From Tolypothrix brevis GSE-NOS-MK-07-07A (GTDB taxonomy: Bacteria; Cyanobacteriota; Cyanobacteriia; Cyanobacteriales; Nostocaceae), in NCBI GenBank assembly GCA_019358985.1, contig JAHHIJ010000002.1, positions 62,001-126,000 on the forward strand: a stretch of 64,000 nt of DNA, in the 5' to 3' direction. Below, piece by piece: positions 9,098-17,409 of this stretch; within the stretch, counting starts at the first letter, position 1, and each line of letters begins with the position of its first letter. The notes beneath the pieces are model-generated. The model worked only from the letters and a program-made list of their open reading frames with translations. It had not been told where the DNA came from and made no database searches. Position numbers and translations under genes: made by a program.

Positions 9098-10147
9098 ATG
9101 ATGTTGACTAACTCGCTTCATCGCCAAACCGAATCATCTAAGTCTTTACCGCCAACTGACGCTAAGGCTAGGGTGAGTCAGTTTATGAAACAGTTGCAGG
9201 ACAAAATTGCTCAAACCCTGGAAGACGTAGATGGTGTAGGTAAGTTCCAACAAGATAGTTGGGAACGTCCTGAAGGGGGTGGAGGGCGATCGCGTGTGAT
9301 GCGTGAGGGTGCAATATTTGAACAAGCTGGTGTCGGTTTTTCGGAAGTTTGGGGAGATCACCTACCACCCTCTATTTTAAGCCAACGCCCAGACGCAGAA
9401 GGACACCGCTGGTATGCCACGGGTACTTCAATGGTGCTACATCCTCGCAATCCTTATGTACCCACCGTTCACCTAAATTATCGCTACTTTGAAGCAGGTC
9501 CGGTGTGGTGGTTTGGTGGTGGTGCGGATTTAACTCCTTTTTACCCCTTCGCTGAAGATGCAGCACATTTTCATCAAACTCTCAAATCCGCATGTGATCA
9601 GCATCACCCAGAGTATTATCAAGTGTTTAAGCGCTGGTGTGATGAATATTTCTACCTCAAGCACCGTGGGGAAACACGGGGTATAGGTGGTCTATTTTTT
9701 GATTACCAACATGGTGAAGGTGAATTATATCGCGGTCCCCAGCCAGATGATGAAGCGGCTATTTACAGCAGTCAATTAGGGGCGCCAGAACCACGCAGTT
9801 GGGAAGAATTATTTGCTTTTGTGCAAGATTGTGGTAATGCATTTTTACCATCTTACGTGCCAATTGTTCAACGGCGACATAATACAGAGTACGGCGATCG
9901 CCAACGCAATTTTCAACTTTATCGTCGGGGTCGGTATGTAGAATTTAACTTGGTTTATGACCGAGGCACTATTTTTGGTCTGCAAACCAACGGACGCACC
10001 GAATCTATTCTCATGTCTTTACCTCCCCTGGTACGCTGGGAATACGGCTATCAGCCAGAACCTAATTCTCCCGAAGCCCAGTTGTACGAAACCTTCTTGA
10101 AACCTCAAGATTGGGCAAACTGGACACCAAATCACAGTGCTGAGTAA
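9098..10147 (+). CDS. hemF: Oxygen-dependent coproporphyrinogen III oxidase
   Basis: A 349-residue HemF, which oxidatively decarboxylates coproporphyrinogen III to protoporphyrinogen IX in haem and chlorophyll synthesis, in the cytoplasm. Signature segments include [57 protein letters not shown] and the C-terminal [15 protein letters not shown]. The length equals the family's. Two ATGs are adjacent (9098 and 9101); either is possible. The long AT-rich leader suggests regulation at its own promoter. No other tetrapyrrole gene is adjacent. Confidence 0.95.
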   Translation: MMLTNSLHRQTESSKSLPPTDAKARVSQFMKQLQDKIAQTLEDVDGVGKFQQDSWERPEGGGGRSRVMREGAIFEQAGVGFSEVWGDHLPPSILSQRPDAEGHRWYATGTSMVLHPRNPYVPTVHLNYRYFEAGPVWWFGGGADLTPFYPFAEDAAHFHQTLKSACDQHHPEYYQVFKRWCDEYFYLKHRGETRGIGGLFFDYQHGEGELYRGPQPDDEAAIYSSQLGAPEPRSWEELFAFVQDCGNAFLPSYVPIVQRRHNTEYGDRQRNFQLYRRGRYVEFNLVYDRGTIFGLQTNGRTESILMSLPPLVRWEYGYQPEPNSPEAQLYETFLKPQDWANWTPNHSAE

Positions 10148-10576
10148 TAAGCCTCCTAAGTGTTGAGTGGTGAATTAAACTACTATCGTCAGTAACCCAC
10201 CGACAGAAAGGGAGTGTATGTTTGAGCAATTAAGCTTGCCATACTGACCACCTAGCAAGAGGTAAACGTTATTGTTAAAACCGCTCGTGCCGCTTCCCTT
10301 TCAGTCCTCAAGAGACTGAGTTGTCCCTCATCCCGTGTATTTCAATGAAAGCACTTAGCAAAAAAAAAGTGACAGTTTTGGCTATTGCTTGTTAATCTCA
10401 AGCATAAGCATTGGACTTTTTTTTAAATTAGTGAGCCAACTATTTCACTATCAGCTTCTATACTGTGTATCAGTGGCAAGGTGATAAAGATTACTTTAAA
10501 AAAATCTTTTGGCTTACTAGTCCAACGCGAAATACAGCCGATGTCAATTTGACAGAAGCGCCAACGGGAGGCGAAC
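10148..10576. other. Intergenic region with hairpin and STAS gene leader
   Basis: No protein gene is evident. A perfect 6-bp stem with a CTCAAGA loop (TCAGTC at 10301-10306 with GACTGA at 10314-10319) sits in a GC-richer segment (10190-10340) unlike the surrounding AT-rich DNA, which could be a small RNA or hemF 3' structure. The remainder is upstream sequence of the STAS gene. Confidence 0.35.
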
Positions 10577-10945
10577 GTGATTCATATAGATCAAAAAACT
10601 TACACAACTCAAGATGGCAATACCGTTATTGTTTTAATTCCATCCGGTCGCCTAGATATTACCACAGCTTGGCAATTTCGCTTGAAGTTACAGGAATGTA
10701 TCTCCAAACTGAGTCGTCATATAGTTGTCAATATCGGTCAGGTGAATTTTATTGATAGTTCTGGTTTGACATCTTTAGTCGCGGGGATGCGTGATGCTGA
10801 TAAAGTCAAAGGTAGTTTCCGCATCTGTGATGTACATCCAGAAGCAAAACTGGTGTTTGAAGTGACGATGATGGATACGGTCTTTGAAATCTTTGAAACT
10901 GAAGAGGAAGCTTTAGAAGGTATACCCCCCAGCATCGCCAGCTAA
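10577..10945 (+). CDS. STAS-domain anti-sigma factor antagonist
   Basis: A 122-residue single STAS domain of the SpoIIAA/RsbV type, which binds and neutralises an anti-sigma kinase when unphosphorylated. The phospho-acceptor region FIDSSGLTSL carries Ser61/Ser62, and the preceding strand-helix pattern (PSGRLDITTAWQFRLKL) is canonical. The start is GTG with a good upstream GGGAGG. A longer overlapping frame from 10465 is only a different-frame shadow. No partner kinase or sigma factor lies nearby. It is followed by a hairpin terminator. Confidence 0.88.
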   Translation: MIHIDQKTYTTQDGNTVIVLIPSGRLDITTAWQFRLKLQECISKLSRHIVVNIGQVNFIDSSGLTSLVAGMRDADKVKGSFRICDVHPEAKLVFEVTMMDTVFEIFETEEEALEGIPPSIAS

Positions 10946-10971
10946 ATTTTGGCGTTGATAAAAAAAGTGCG

Positions 10972-10996
10972 TCCCAACACAATCAATCTGTTGGGG
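10972..10996 (+). terminator. Hairpin downstream of STAS gene
   Basis: CCCAACA and TGTTGGG form a 7-bp stem around a 9-base loop, followed by GTGTAGTTTTCTTG. It probably ends the STAS transcript. Confidence 0.6.
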
Positions 10997-11370
10997 TGTA
11001 GTTTTCTTGTAGTAATTATCAGTAAACAATGTATGGGCGCAAGTTATTATTGATACTAAAAAAAGTGTGTTCCAACAGGATGTGAAACTATTATCCCCTG
11101 CCCCCAACTCAAACGGGCATGGTTTGGCGATACCATAGCTTTGGACGTAATCCACTAATATCAAGGTGGGATCTTCCTAGTACAGGTTAGCGTAAATAAA
11201 CTAACCATTCTCAATCGCTAAAAAGCCTACTCCATATCACTTTTGAGTGGGTGAATGCGTGACTTCACGGCGGTACTAGGTCATAACACACTACAGGCAA
11301 TTTATATTTATTCACATACATTGAATTTTTCTCGCCGACTTACTTAACACCTGAAGTGGTTATAGCTTGC
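10997..11370. other. Intergenic region upstream of recJ
   Basis: No gene seen. It contains a second partial copy of the AAAAAAGTGTGTTCCAACA segment related to the preceding hairpin and AT-rich putative promoter sequence. Confidence 0.4.
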
Positions 11371-13761
11371 ATGGCAGACCAACTGACATCTGAATTGCCC
11401 AATCGCCGACTAACTGGTTTGCCGATTCAACGGTGGCAAATTTGCCTAGAAAAACCAGAAATTGCCCAACAACTGGCTGAATTGACAAATATATCGCCTA
11501 TTATCAGCCAATTGTTGATAAATCGCGGTATGGAAACAAAAGAACAAGTGCAAGCCTTTTTAGATCCAGAATCTTTAAATTTGCCATCACCACTGTCAGA
11601 ATTTCCAGATTTAGCGATAAGTTTAGAGCTGTTGGAGTCGGCGATCGCATCAAAAGAAAAAATCGCTATCTGTGGTGATTACGATGCAGATGGCATGACT
11701 AGCACAGCTTTATTGTTGCGTAGTCTGCGAACTTTAGGCGCAGATGTTGACTACGCTATCCCCAGCCGAATGCACGAAGGCTACGGCATTAATAAACGCA
11801 TCGTTGAAGAATTTGAGCAGGAAGGTGTTAAACTAATTCTCACAGTAGATAATGGGATCTCTGCATATGATGCGATCGCTTTTGCCAGAGAACTCAATCT
11901 AAAAGTAATTATCACCGATCACCACGACATCCCCCAACAATTACCGCCAGCTAACGCCATCCTCAACCCCAAACTCATAGCGGAATCGTCACCTTATCGC
12001 AGTGTTGCTGGTGTTGGCGTTGCCTATATTTTGGCGGTTTCTCTCGCACAAAAACTAGGACAAGCTAAAGGCTTAATTCAGCCGATGCTAGCACTTTTTA
12101 CATTGGGAACCATTGCAGACTTAGCCCCATTGGTAGGGGTCAACCGTCGATGGGTGAAACGTGGTTTACAACAGTTACCTAAATCTAAGTTAGCGGGAGT
12201 GCAAGCGTTAATTCAAGTAGCAGGAGTGGGAGCAGGGGACAAGGAGACAAGGGGAGTGGGGGACGAAGGAATTCATAACTCCTCATTCCTAAATCCTAAC
12301 TCCCGTAGAGACGTTCCGGCGGAAGGTCTCTACCCAAATACAGACGTTCCGGCGGAAGGTCTCTACCCAAATACAGACGTTCCGGCGGAAGGTCTCTACC
12401 CAAATACAGACGTTCCGGCGGAAGGTCTCTACCCAAATACAGACGTTCCGGCGGAACGTCTCTACCCAAATACAGAGGTTCCCCCGGAAGGTCTCTACCC
12501 AAATACAGAGGTTCCCCCGGAAGGTCTCTACCCAAATACAGAGGTTCCGGCGGAACGTCTCTACCCAACTCGTAACTCCTCAAATCCCAAATCTCTCAAA
12601 CCTGAGGATATCGGGTTTCGCTTGGGTCCGCGAATTAATGCGATTGGTCGGATTGGTGATCCGCAAATTGTGATAGACTTGCTGACAACTGATGATATGG
12701 GGATAGCGCTGGCAAGAGCGATGCAGTGCGAAGCGATTAATAAGCAACGACAGCAAATGTGCTCAGAAATTGAATTGGAAGCGATCGCCATTGTCGAAGC
12801 TGAATTTATCTCATCATTACAGCAAAACCGGGTATTAGTTGTTGTAAAATCAAATTGGCATCATGGCGTGATTGGTATTGTCGCCTCTCGCTTGGTGGAA
12901 CGCTACGGTGTGCCTGTGTTCATCGCCACTTATGAGGATGAAACACACATTCGTGGTTCTGCACGCGGAATTCCAGAGTTTAATGTGTTTGCAGCTTTGG
13001 AATATTGTCATGACTTGCTTGGCAAATATGGTGGACACAAAGCAGCTGGAGGATTTTCTTTCCCAGCAGAGAATTTGCCAGCATTGCGATCGCTATTATG
13101 TGAGTTTGCCAATAAATCTTTAGCACTTGAGCATATCAAACCATTAATCAAAATTGATGCCAAAGCAAACCTGAATGAAATCAAATCTCAACTTTATCAA
13201 CAGCTTAATGTCCTTCATCCCTGCGGTATCGACAACCCCGATCCGGTATTCTGGACGCCTGATGTCCAAGTAATTGAGCAAAAAATTGTTGGCAAAGGTC
13301 ACATTAAATTGACAGTGGCACAAATTATCGACAATCGACAATTTAAAATTAAAGCGATCGCTTGGCGTTGGGGTGACTACTTTCCCTTACCCTCAAAAGT
13401 AGATATCGCTTACAAGTTACGCGAAAATAACTTTAATGGCAGCACCACTATCGAGTTAGAATTAACAGGTGTCAGACTAGCAAAACAGTCTCACCTGTCT
13501 TTCACTTCAACATCTACGCCATCAAAAAGCACCTTTGAGTATAACCAACGCCACTATAGCTGTGGTATATATCAAAATGGTGAGTTACCAGAATTAAGAA
13601 TTAAAAACTCTGAAGGTAAAGTTCTCGCTGTTCAGCCAGGACAATCTAACGCTCTTTTAGGAACCAATCGCCAAGATGCTAAAATAGTTGATATTTCTCA
13701 ACCGCAGTATGACGGCATTATCCAAGCTGCTCTAAAGGCTTTAAAATCAGTTAAAAGTTAG
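11371..13761 (+). CDS. recJ: Single-stranded-DNA-specific exonuclease RecJ with in-frame repeat insertion
   Basis: A 5'-3' ssDNA exonuclease of recombination and mismatch repair. From ATG 11371 (MADQLTSELP) it is 796 residues; an in-frame GTG at 11356 adds five. DHH phosphoesterase motifs are intact: GDYDADGMTS, TVDNGISA and ITDHHDIP. DHHA1 is marked by HPRGSA-like IRGSARGIPEFNV and GGHKAAGGFSF, followed by an OB fold. Between ALIQVAG and the motif EDIGFRLGPRINA, which are close together in other RecJ proteins, lie about 110 foreign residues encoded by repeat DNA, including eight near-identical DVPAEGLYPNT units. The frame stays open throughout, so the protein is probably active with a surface loop expansion. 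Confidence 0.93.
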   Translation: MADQLTSELPNRRLTGLPIQRWQICLEKPEIAQQLAELTNISPIISQLLINRGMETKEQVQAFLDPESLNLPSPLSEFPDLAISLELLESAIASKEKIAICGDYDADGMTSTALLLRSLRTLGADVDYAIPSRMHEGYGINKRIVEEFEQEGVKLILTVDNGISAYDAIAFARELNLKVIITDHHDIPQQLPPANAILNPKLIAESSPYRSVAGVGVAYILAVSLAQKLGQAKGLIQPMLALFTLGTIADLAPLVGVNRRWVKRGLQQLPKSKLAGVQALIQVAGVGAGDKETRGVGDEGIHNSSFLNPNSRRDVPAEGLYPNTDVPAEGLYPNTDVPAEGLYPNTDVPAEGLYPNTDVPAERLYPNTEVPPEGLYPNTEVPPEGLYPNTEVPAERLYPTRNSSNPKSLKPEDIGFRLGPRINAIGRIGDPQIVIDLLTTDDMGIALARAMQCEAINKQRQQMCSEIELEAIAIVEAEFISSLQQNRVLVVVKSNWHHGVIGIVASRLVERYGVPVFIATYEDETHIRGSARGIPEFNVFAALEYCHDLLGKYGGHKAAGGFSFPAENLPALRSLLCEFANKSLALEHIKPLIKIDAKANLNEIKSQLYQQLNVLHPCGIDNPDPVFWTPDVQVIEQKIVGKGHIKLTVAQIIDNRQFKIKAIAWRWGDYFPLPSKVDIAYKLRENNFNGSTTIELELTGVRLAKQSHLSFTSTSTPSKSTFEYNQRHYSCGIYQNGELPELRIKNSEGKVLAVQPGQSNALLGTNRQDAKIVDISQPQYDGIIQAALKALKSVKS
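12222..12600 (+). repeat. In-frame insertion in recJ: eight 33-bp palindrome-derived tandem units
   Basis: Seven complete 33-bp units and one shortened unit run from 12310 to about 12568; each carries GACGTTCCGGCGGAA or the variant GAGGTTCCCCCGGAA plus GGTCTCTACCC. The flank 12222-12309 is itself a common interspersed repeat (GGGAGCAGGGGACAAGG type). All units are 11 codons long, so the recJ frame is preserved. The central unit at 12442 has the perfect palindrome, while most units have a G where the palindrome needs C. Confidence 0.9.
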
Positions 13762-13763
13762 GA

Positions 13764-13792
13764 GTAGAGACGTTCCGTCGGAACGTCTCTAG
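13764..13792. repeat. Interspersed palindrome GACGTTCCGTCGGAACGTC
   Basis: A complete copy with outer arms GTAGAGACG and CGTCTCTAG directly after the recJ stop codon; it could serve as a hairpin at the transcript end. Confidence 0.8.
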
Positions 13793-13806
13793 CTCATTCA
13801 CAAATC

Positions 13807-13929
13807 TTAAAGGTTGCCGTTGCGAAATGCTAACAAAAATATAACTACTGGTCCAGCTATCATAATTAGCCCAACTGAAACTAGCTGAAATATAACTTCC
13901 CAATGGATATTCGATAAAGCGTCAAACAT
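13807..13929 (-). CDS. psb30: Photosystem II protein Psb30 (Ycf12)
   Basis: A 40-residue single-span thylakoid protein of the photosystem II core. It starts MFDALSNIHWEVIFQL and ends GPVVIFLLAFRNGNL, the expected Psb30 pattern of a short polar N-terminus, one membrane helix (about 13-35) and an R-x-GNL tail. A strong GGAGG lies 5 bases before the ATG. It is convergent with recJ (45 bases between the stops) and divergent from the YkgJ-like gene. Its small size makes it easy to miss in automated calls. Confidence 0.85.
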   Translation of the reverse strand: MFDALSNIHWEVIFQLVSVGLIMIAGPVVIFLLAFRNGNL

Positions 13930-14087
13930 TATTGCCTCCGGTTGAATTCAATATTGATCTAAAAAAATTAAATAAATCAAATGCAAAGCCCGAAAACGAT
14001 CATATCCGGCGATCGCGCACTAAATTTAATTTACTTAACAAAATTATAAGAAAAAACATAAACTGGGCATTGTCTACGCATTTCGTC

Positions 14088-14136
14088 GTACAGACGTTCC
14101 GCCGATCGTACAGACGTTCCGCCGGAACGTCTCTAC
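14088..14136. repeat. One and a half copies of the GACGTTCCGCCGGAACGTC palindrome
   Basis: A truncated CAGACGTTCCGCCGATC unit is followed directly by a full GACGTTCCGCCGGAACGTCTCTAC unit, just upstream of the ribosome-binding site of the next gene. Confidence 0.8.
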
Positions 14137-14162
14137 CGCTCTTTCTAATCAAGGTGGAAAAA

Positions 14163-14516
14163 ATGGCAACTTGGGTATGTATAAAGCAATGTGGAGCCTG
14201 CTGTCATCTAGACCCAGCAGAGCGTCCAGACTTAGAAGAGTATTTATTACCAGAGGAACTGGAACTCTATCTAAGTATGGTTGGTGAGGGTGGATGGTGC
14301 GTTAATTTTGACCATACCACGAGAGAGTGCCGCATTTACGCAAATCGTCCTCGTTTCTGCCGTGTCGAAACAGAGGTTTTTCAGGATATGTATGGTATTG
14401 AGCCAGAGGAACTGAATGATTTTGCCATTGATTGCTGTCGGCAACAGATAGAGGGAGTTTATGGCGATCGCAGTCTGGAAATACTGCGTTTTGATTCTTC
14501 TGTTGGTTTATCATGA
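14163..14516 (+). CDS. YkgJ family cysteine cluster protein
   Basis: A 117-residue cytoplasmic protein with a zinc/iron-cluster-like cysteine set (CIKQCGACCHLDP near the N-terminus, then GGWCVNFDH, RECRIYANRP and IDCCRQQ). This matches the YkgJ/UPF0153 family, whose biochemical role is not established. The start at 14163 is chosen because AAGGTGG lies 5 bases upstream; a longer open frame from 13932 passes through repeat DNA and is unlikely to be coding. Confidence 0.8.
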   Translation: MATWVCIKQCGACCHLDPAERPDLEEYLLPEELELYLSMVGEGGWCVNFDHTTRECRIYANRPRFCRVETEVFQDMYGIEPEELNDFAIDCCRQQIEGVYGDRSLEILRFDSSVGLS

Positions 14517-14570
14517 TAAACTGGGAAAATGAGAAGAATATGAAAATCCCTCAATCTAGGACTACTGCTT

Positions 14571-14999
14571 GTGAAACTTGATGAGCCTTTGAGCCTTTCT
14601 GCCATATCTCCAATTGAAAGCGAGACAGAACTAATCAATAGTAGTGAAGGCGACTCAGTAAATATTGCTACTGAGCAAGTTAAGCCTGTGGATGCTGATT
14701 TTGCTGAAAAGCCAGAGTCAGCCCTAGTAACCTTCGGCACTACGTTTATCACAATATTTCTGGCGGAAATTGGCGATAAAACACAGCTATCAACTTTATT
14801 GATGAGCGCTCAATCCCATTCCCCGTGGGTGGTATTTATGGGATCTGCGGCTGCTTTGATTACCACAAGTTTATTAGGTGTACTCTTGGGTAGTTGGATA
14901 AGTAGCCGACTTTCTCCGAAAACCGTGGAAAAAGCTGCTGGGGTGATGTTGTTGCTGATTTCTATAATGCTGTTTTGGGATGTGGTTATTGGTTATTAG
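14571..14999 (+). CDS. UPF0016/GDT1-TMEM165 half-transporter (first of pair)
   Basis: A 142-residue membrane protein with one UPF0016 repeat: ITIFLAEIGDKTQLSTLLMS carries the E-x-G-D-K-T motif, followed by two more membrane helices. Full-length GDT1 proteins have two such repeats; here each is a separate gene, with the second 45 bases downstream. The family exports Mn2+ (and Ca2+ in eukaryotes), and the two halves presumably assemble as a heterodimer. A polar 55-residue N-terminal extension precedes the first helix. The start is GTG 14571; the leader is poorly conserved so it is uncertain. Confidence 0.85.
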   Translation: MKLDEPLSLSAISPIESETELINSSEGDSVNIATEQVKPVDADFAEKPESALVTFGTTFITIFLAEIGDKTQLSTLLMSAQSHSPWVVFMGSAAALITTSLLGVLLGSWISSRLSPKTVEKAAGVMLLLISIMLFWDVVIGY

Positions 15000-15044
15000 T
15001 TATTGGTTATTGGATAGTTGAACAATTAACAAAGGATAAAATTA

Positions 15045-15338
15045 ATGGATTGGCATCTTTTAGGGTTAAGTTTTATTACAGTTTTTTTATCAGAATTAGG
15101 TGATAAAAGCCAGTTAGCAGCGATCGCGCTTTCAGGTCGTTGTCAATCGAAGCGTGCTGTGTTCTTTGGCACAGCGGGTGCGTTGCTACTAACTAGCTTG
15201 TTAGGAGCGCTGGCGGGGGGAACTGTGGCAGAATTATTACCCACACGTATATTAAAAGCGATCGCTGCTGTGGGATTTGGGATACTAGCTCTACGTTTGT
15301 TGTTACCCAATAATGAAGCATCCCCAGATTCTGAATAA
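15045..15338 (+). CDS. UPF0016/GDT1-TMEM165 half-transporter (second of pair)
   Basis: A 97-residue partner of the preceding gene, with the motif SELGDKSQLAAIALS and two further hydrophobic helices (residues about 38-56 and 68-90). It lacks any N-terminal extension. It is co-oriented 45 bases behind the first half, consistent with one operon encoding both halves of a Mn2+ exporter in the plasma or thylakoid membrane. Confidence 0.88.
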   Translation: MDWHLLGLSFITVFLSELGDKSQLAAIALSGRCQSKRAVFFGTAGALLLTSLLGALAGGTVAELLPTRILKAIAAVGFGILALRLLLPNNEASPDSE

Positions 15339-15404
15339 GCACCCTAACTACAACAGACATAGAAAGTGGAAATTAATTATGCATTAGAATCTCCGAAAAT
15401 GAAT

Positions 15405-15475
15405 GTAGAGACGTAGCACTGCTACGTCTCTATAAGGGTTTCAGGCAACGCATAATTAATTTCTGGAGATGTCTA
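15405..15475. mobile_element. MITE half: palindrome GACGTAGCACTGCTACGTC plus TTCTGGAGATGTCTA end
   Basis: The palindrome (15405-15433) is followed by AAGGGTTTCAGGCAACGC, ATAATTAATTT and the right inverted end ending GATGTCTA. The left end is degenerate. Confidence 0.7.
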
Positions 15476-15490
15476 TTGCCCAAAATCCTT

Positions 15491-15519
15491 GTAGAGACGT
15501 AGCATTGCTACGTCTCCAC
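15491..15519. repeat. Interspersed palindrome GACGTAGCATTGCTACGTC
   Basis: A stand-alone copy with arms GTAGAGACG and CGTCTCCAC, only 16 bases after the preceding element. Confidence 0.8.
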
Positions 15520-15602
15520 GTCTATGTCTAATAAAACAATTGCCTACCAGTGATTATCAGTCTGGTAGGCAAATTTTAGAAATGCGCGATTCGTAGTTGC
15601 AA

Positions 15603-16088
15603 TTAAACTTCTCTATAGCAGCGACTTAAAAGCGTCCCCGCAGCCAATAACTTCACGGCTTCCAGCATCCAGTAACCACCGTGTAACAAATTCATTCCCG
15701 TTGGAATTGTAGTAGCTGTTTCAAACAAATTCAGTTGAACTCCAATTGCAGACATTTGCGGAGTTAAGAAATAAGTTTCAACCAAAGATACAGCTAGTAG
15801 CAATACTGCTAAAACTAGAGTACCACCACGCCAGCTATGAGTTTTGTTCATAGCCAAAATACCAGTCAATATTATGCCAGCAGACAATAATTCAATGCGA
15901 TTAAAATTCCAGAATATTGCATAGCCTGCTGTGGCAAAACTCGCTTGAGTCATCATGCCGGAAAAATAAAGACTAGGCATAATTACCCAATCTAAAACTA
16001 GACTAGCACTGAGCCAGAAGCCTAAAGTCAAGATGACAGCGGTTTGCCAAATCGGGCGCTTGAATTCAACGTTAGAAATAGCATTCAT
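15603..16088 (-). CDS. Four-helix membrane protein, DUF4149-like
   Basis: A 161-residue protein with four predicted membrane helices at about 15-38, 52-80, 87-110 and 135-155. The arrangement and the LDWVIMPSLYFSGMM segment are like DUF4149 proteins, whose function is unknown. It is convergent with the UPF0016 pair and transcribed alone. Confidence 0.6.
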   Translation of the reverse strand: MNAISNVEFKRPIWQTAVILTLGFWLSASLVLDWVIMPSLYFSGMMTQASFATAGYAIFWNFNRIELLSAGIILTGILAMNKTHSWRGGTLVLAVLLLAVSLVETYFLTPQMSAIGVQLNLFETATTIPTGMNLLHGGYWMLEAVKLLAAGTLLSRCYREV

Positions 16089-16292
16089 AAGAATAATTGC
16101 CTGTATTTAATTTCTAGTTTGTCGCCTAAATAGTTACTTTGACAAGCAATCTCAATTATCTTTAACAATATATTTGTTACTTTTTTTGGTTCTTTTCTGA
16201 GAAATTTAACCTAAGTTTACAAAAGCTCACAAATGAAAATAATTGTTGCTATTTGATGGTAATCTAGCAATAGATATAGACGTAAAAAAAAT

Positions 16293-16345
16293 GTAGAGAC
16301 GTAGCACTGCTACGTCTCTCTACAGCACTGCTACGTCTCTCTACA
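16293..16345. repeat. Duplicated GACGTAGCACTGCTACGTC palindrome
   Basis: A full palindrome is followed by an overlapping partial copy (ACAGCACTGCTACGTC), then AAGGTTTCTGGATAAGGC typical of the MITE interior. It lies about 40 bases before the DUF2808 gene. Confidence 0.75.
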
Positions 16346-16381
16346 AGGTTTCTGGATAAGGCATATTTAACATTTTGAAGC

Positions 16382-16972
16382 GTGTTTTGTGTGAATAAAG
16401 CAACACATATAGTAATTTTATTTAGCAGCGCAATTGCTTGCACAATCGGAATTGGCGGATATAGCGATCGCGTAACTCAAGCAATCCAATTGCGAGATGG
16501 TACAGTATATTTTGCTCAACCGCCGAGCCTGACTTATACAGGGACTACATATAACGACGTTTATGTGTCAGGCGCGACATATTATTTTACAGTCAGCTTG
16601 CCAGATAATGCTGGCGAACCTTTACAAAAAATAACTATTAACCAGCATGAAGGAATAGATGACATCGAGTTTGAACTCAAAAAAAGTTACGCATTTGAAG
16701 GTACGCGTTCTAAGGAAGGACAGAAGTTGCAACTGACAGACATTAGCAGAGATAAAAAGACAATATCGCTAACATTTAACCCGCCAGTGTCTCCAGGTAA
16801 AACCATTACAATAGGTTTGAAACCAGTGCAAAATCCGATAGTTAGCGGTGTTTATCTATTTGGAGTCACAGCTTTTCCGGCAGGTGAGAAATCACACGGG
16901 CAATTTCTCGGCTATGGAAGGCTACAATTTTACAGTCACAGTTTTGACTCTGGATTGTTCCATCGTCCTTGA
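16382..16972 (+). CDS. DUF2808 domain secreted protein
   Basis: A 196-residue protein with an N-terminal hydrophobic signal segment (about residues 8-28) and a beta-rich DUF2808 body (PDNAGEPLQKITINQHEG, KKTISLTFNPPVSPGKTI, GVYLFGVTAFPAG). Such proteins are exported and cyanobacteria-specific with unknown function. The start is GTG 16382, with an alternative GTG at 16391. It follows a repeat-rich spacer and has no obvious operon partner. Confidence 0.75.
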   Translation: MFCVNKATHIVILFSSAIACTIGIGGYSDRVTQAIQLRDGTVYFAQPPSLTYTGTTYNDVYVSGATYYFTVSLPDNAGEPLQKITINQHEGIDDIEFELKKSYAFEGTRSKEGQKLQLTDISRDKKTISLTFNPPVSPGKTITIGLKPVQNPIVSGVYLFGVTAFPAGEKSHGQFLGYGRLQFYSHSFDSGLFHRP

Positions 16973-17117
16973 TTTTAACTCGTAGTGAGCGCTGTACTCG
17001 CTCAAATCTAAGTACACGTCACCGCAAAAAAGGGTCGCTATGGTTTGGCTATCTTTTTATGCCTGAGCAGTAAACTAGAATTATGACTGCTGCTTAACCT
17101 ATGTGGAATTTTCAGCT

Positions 17118-17330
17118 ATGAGCTATCGAGACATTATCAGCATCGAACCAGGTAAGCGTGGTGGTAAACCTTGTATTCGAGGAATGAGAATCACAGTTTA
17201 TGACGTGTTGGAGTACCTCGCAGCAGGAATGTCTCACCAAGAAATTCTTGAGGATTTCCCCTATTTGACCGAAGATGACATTCGCGCTTGTCTTAGTACA
17301 GCGATCGCAAAGAACGAGCGCGTTTTTTAA
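17118..17330 (+). CDS. Orphan DUF433 family antitoxin
   Basis: A 70-residue DUF433 protein (MSYRDIISIEPGKRGGKPCI at the start, then HQEILEDFPYLTEDDIRAC). Its usual DUF5615 toxin gene is absent: the next bases are the AACGCGGAGGTAAGCGCAGA-type interspersed repeat and then the opposite-strand cyclase. ATG 17118 fits the family better than GTG 17103. Confidence 0.82.
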   Translation: MSYRDIISIEPGKRGGKPCIRGMRITVYDVLEYLAAGMSHQEILEDFPYLTEDDIRACLSTAIAKNERVF

Positions 17331-17409
17331 CGCAAAGGAACGCGGAGGTAAGCGCAGAGTAACGCAGAGTTTTTTTAAGAGGATTCGCTACGAAAAAAGC
17401 GAGTACAAG

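Noticed and set aside
9146-9566. Minus-strand frames inside hemF
   Set aside because: Shadows of a highly conserved gene on the other strand.
12310-12568. CRISPR-like array in recJ
   Set aside because: Units are directly contiguous 33-bp repeats without variable spacers, and they lie in an open reading frame.
12296-12583. Minus-strand open frame through the recJ repeats
   Set aside because: It exists only because the repeat is stop-free on both strands; no family and opposite to a well-supported gene.
13932-14162. N-terminal extension of the YkgJ-like protein
   Set aside because: The extension is translated from spacer and palindromic repeat DNA; the ATG at 14163 has a proper ribosome-binding site and begins the conserved part.
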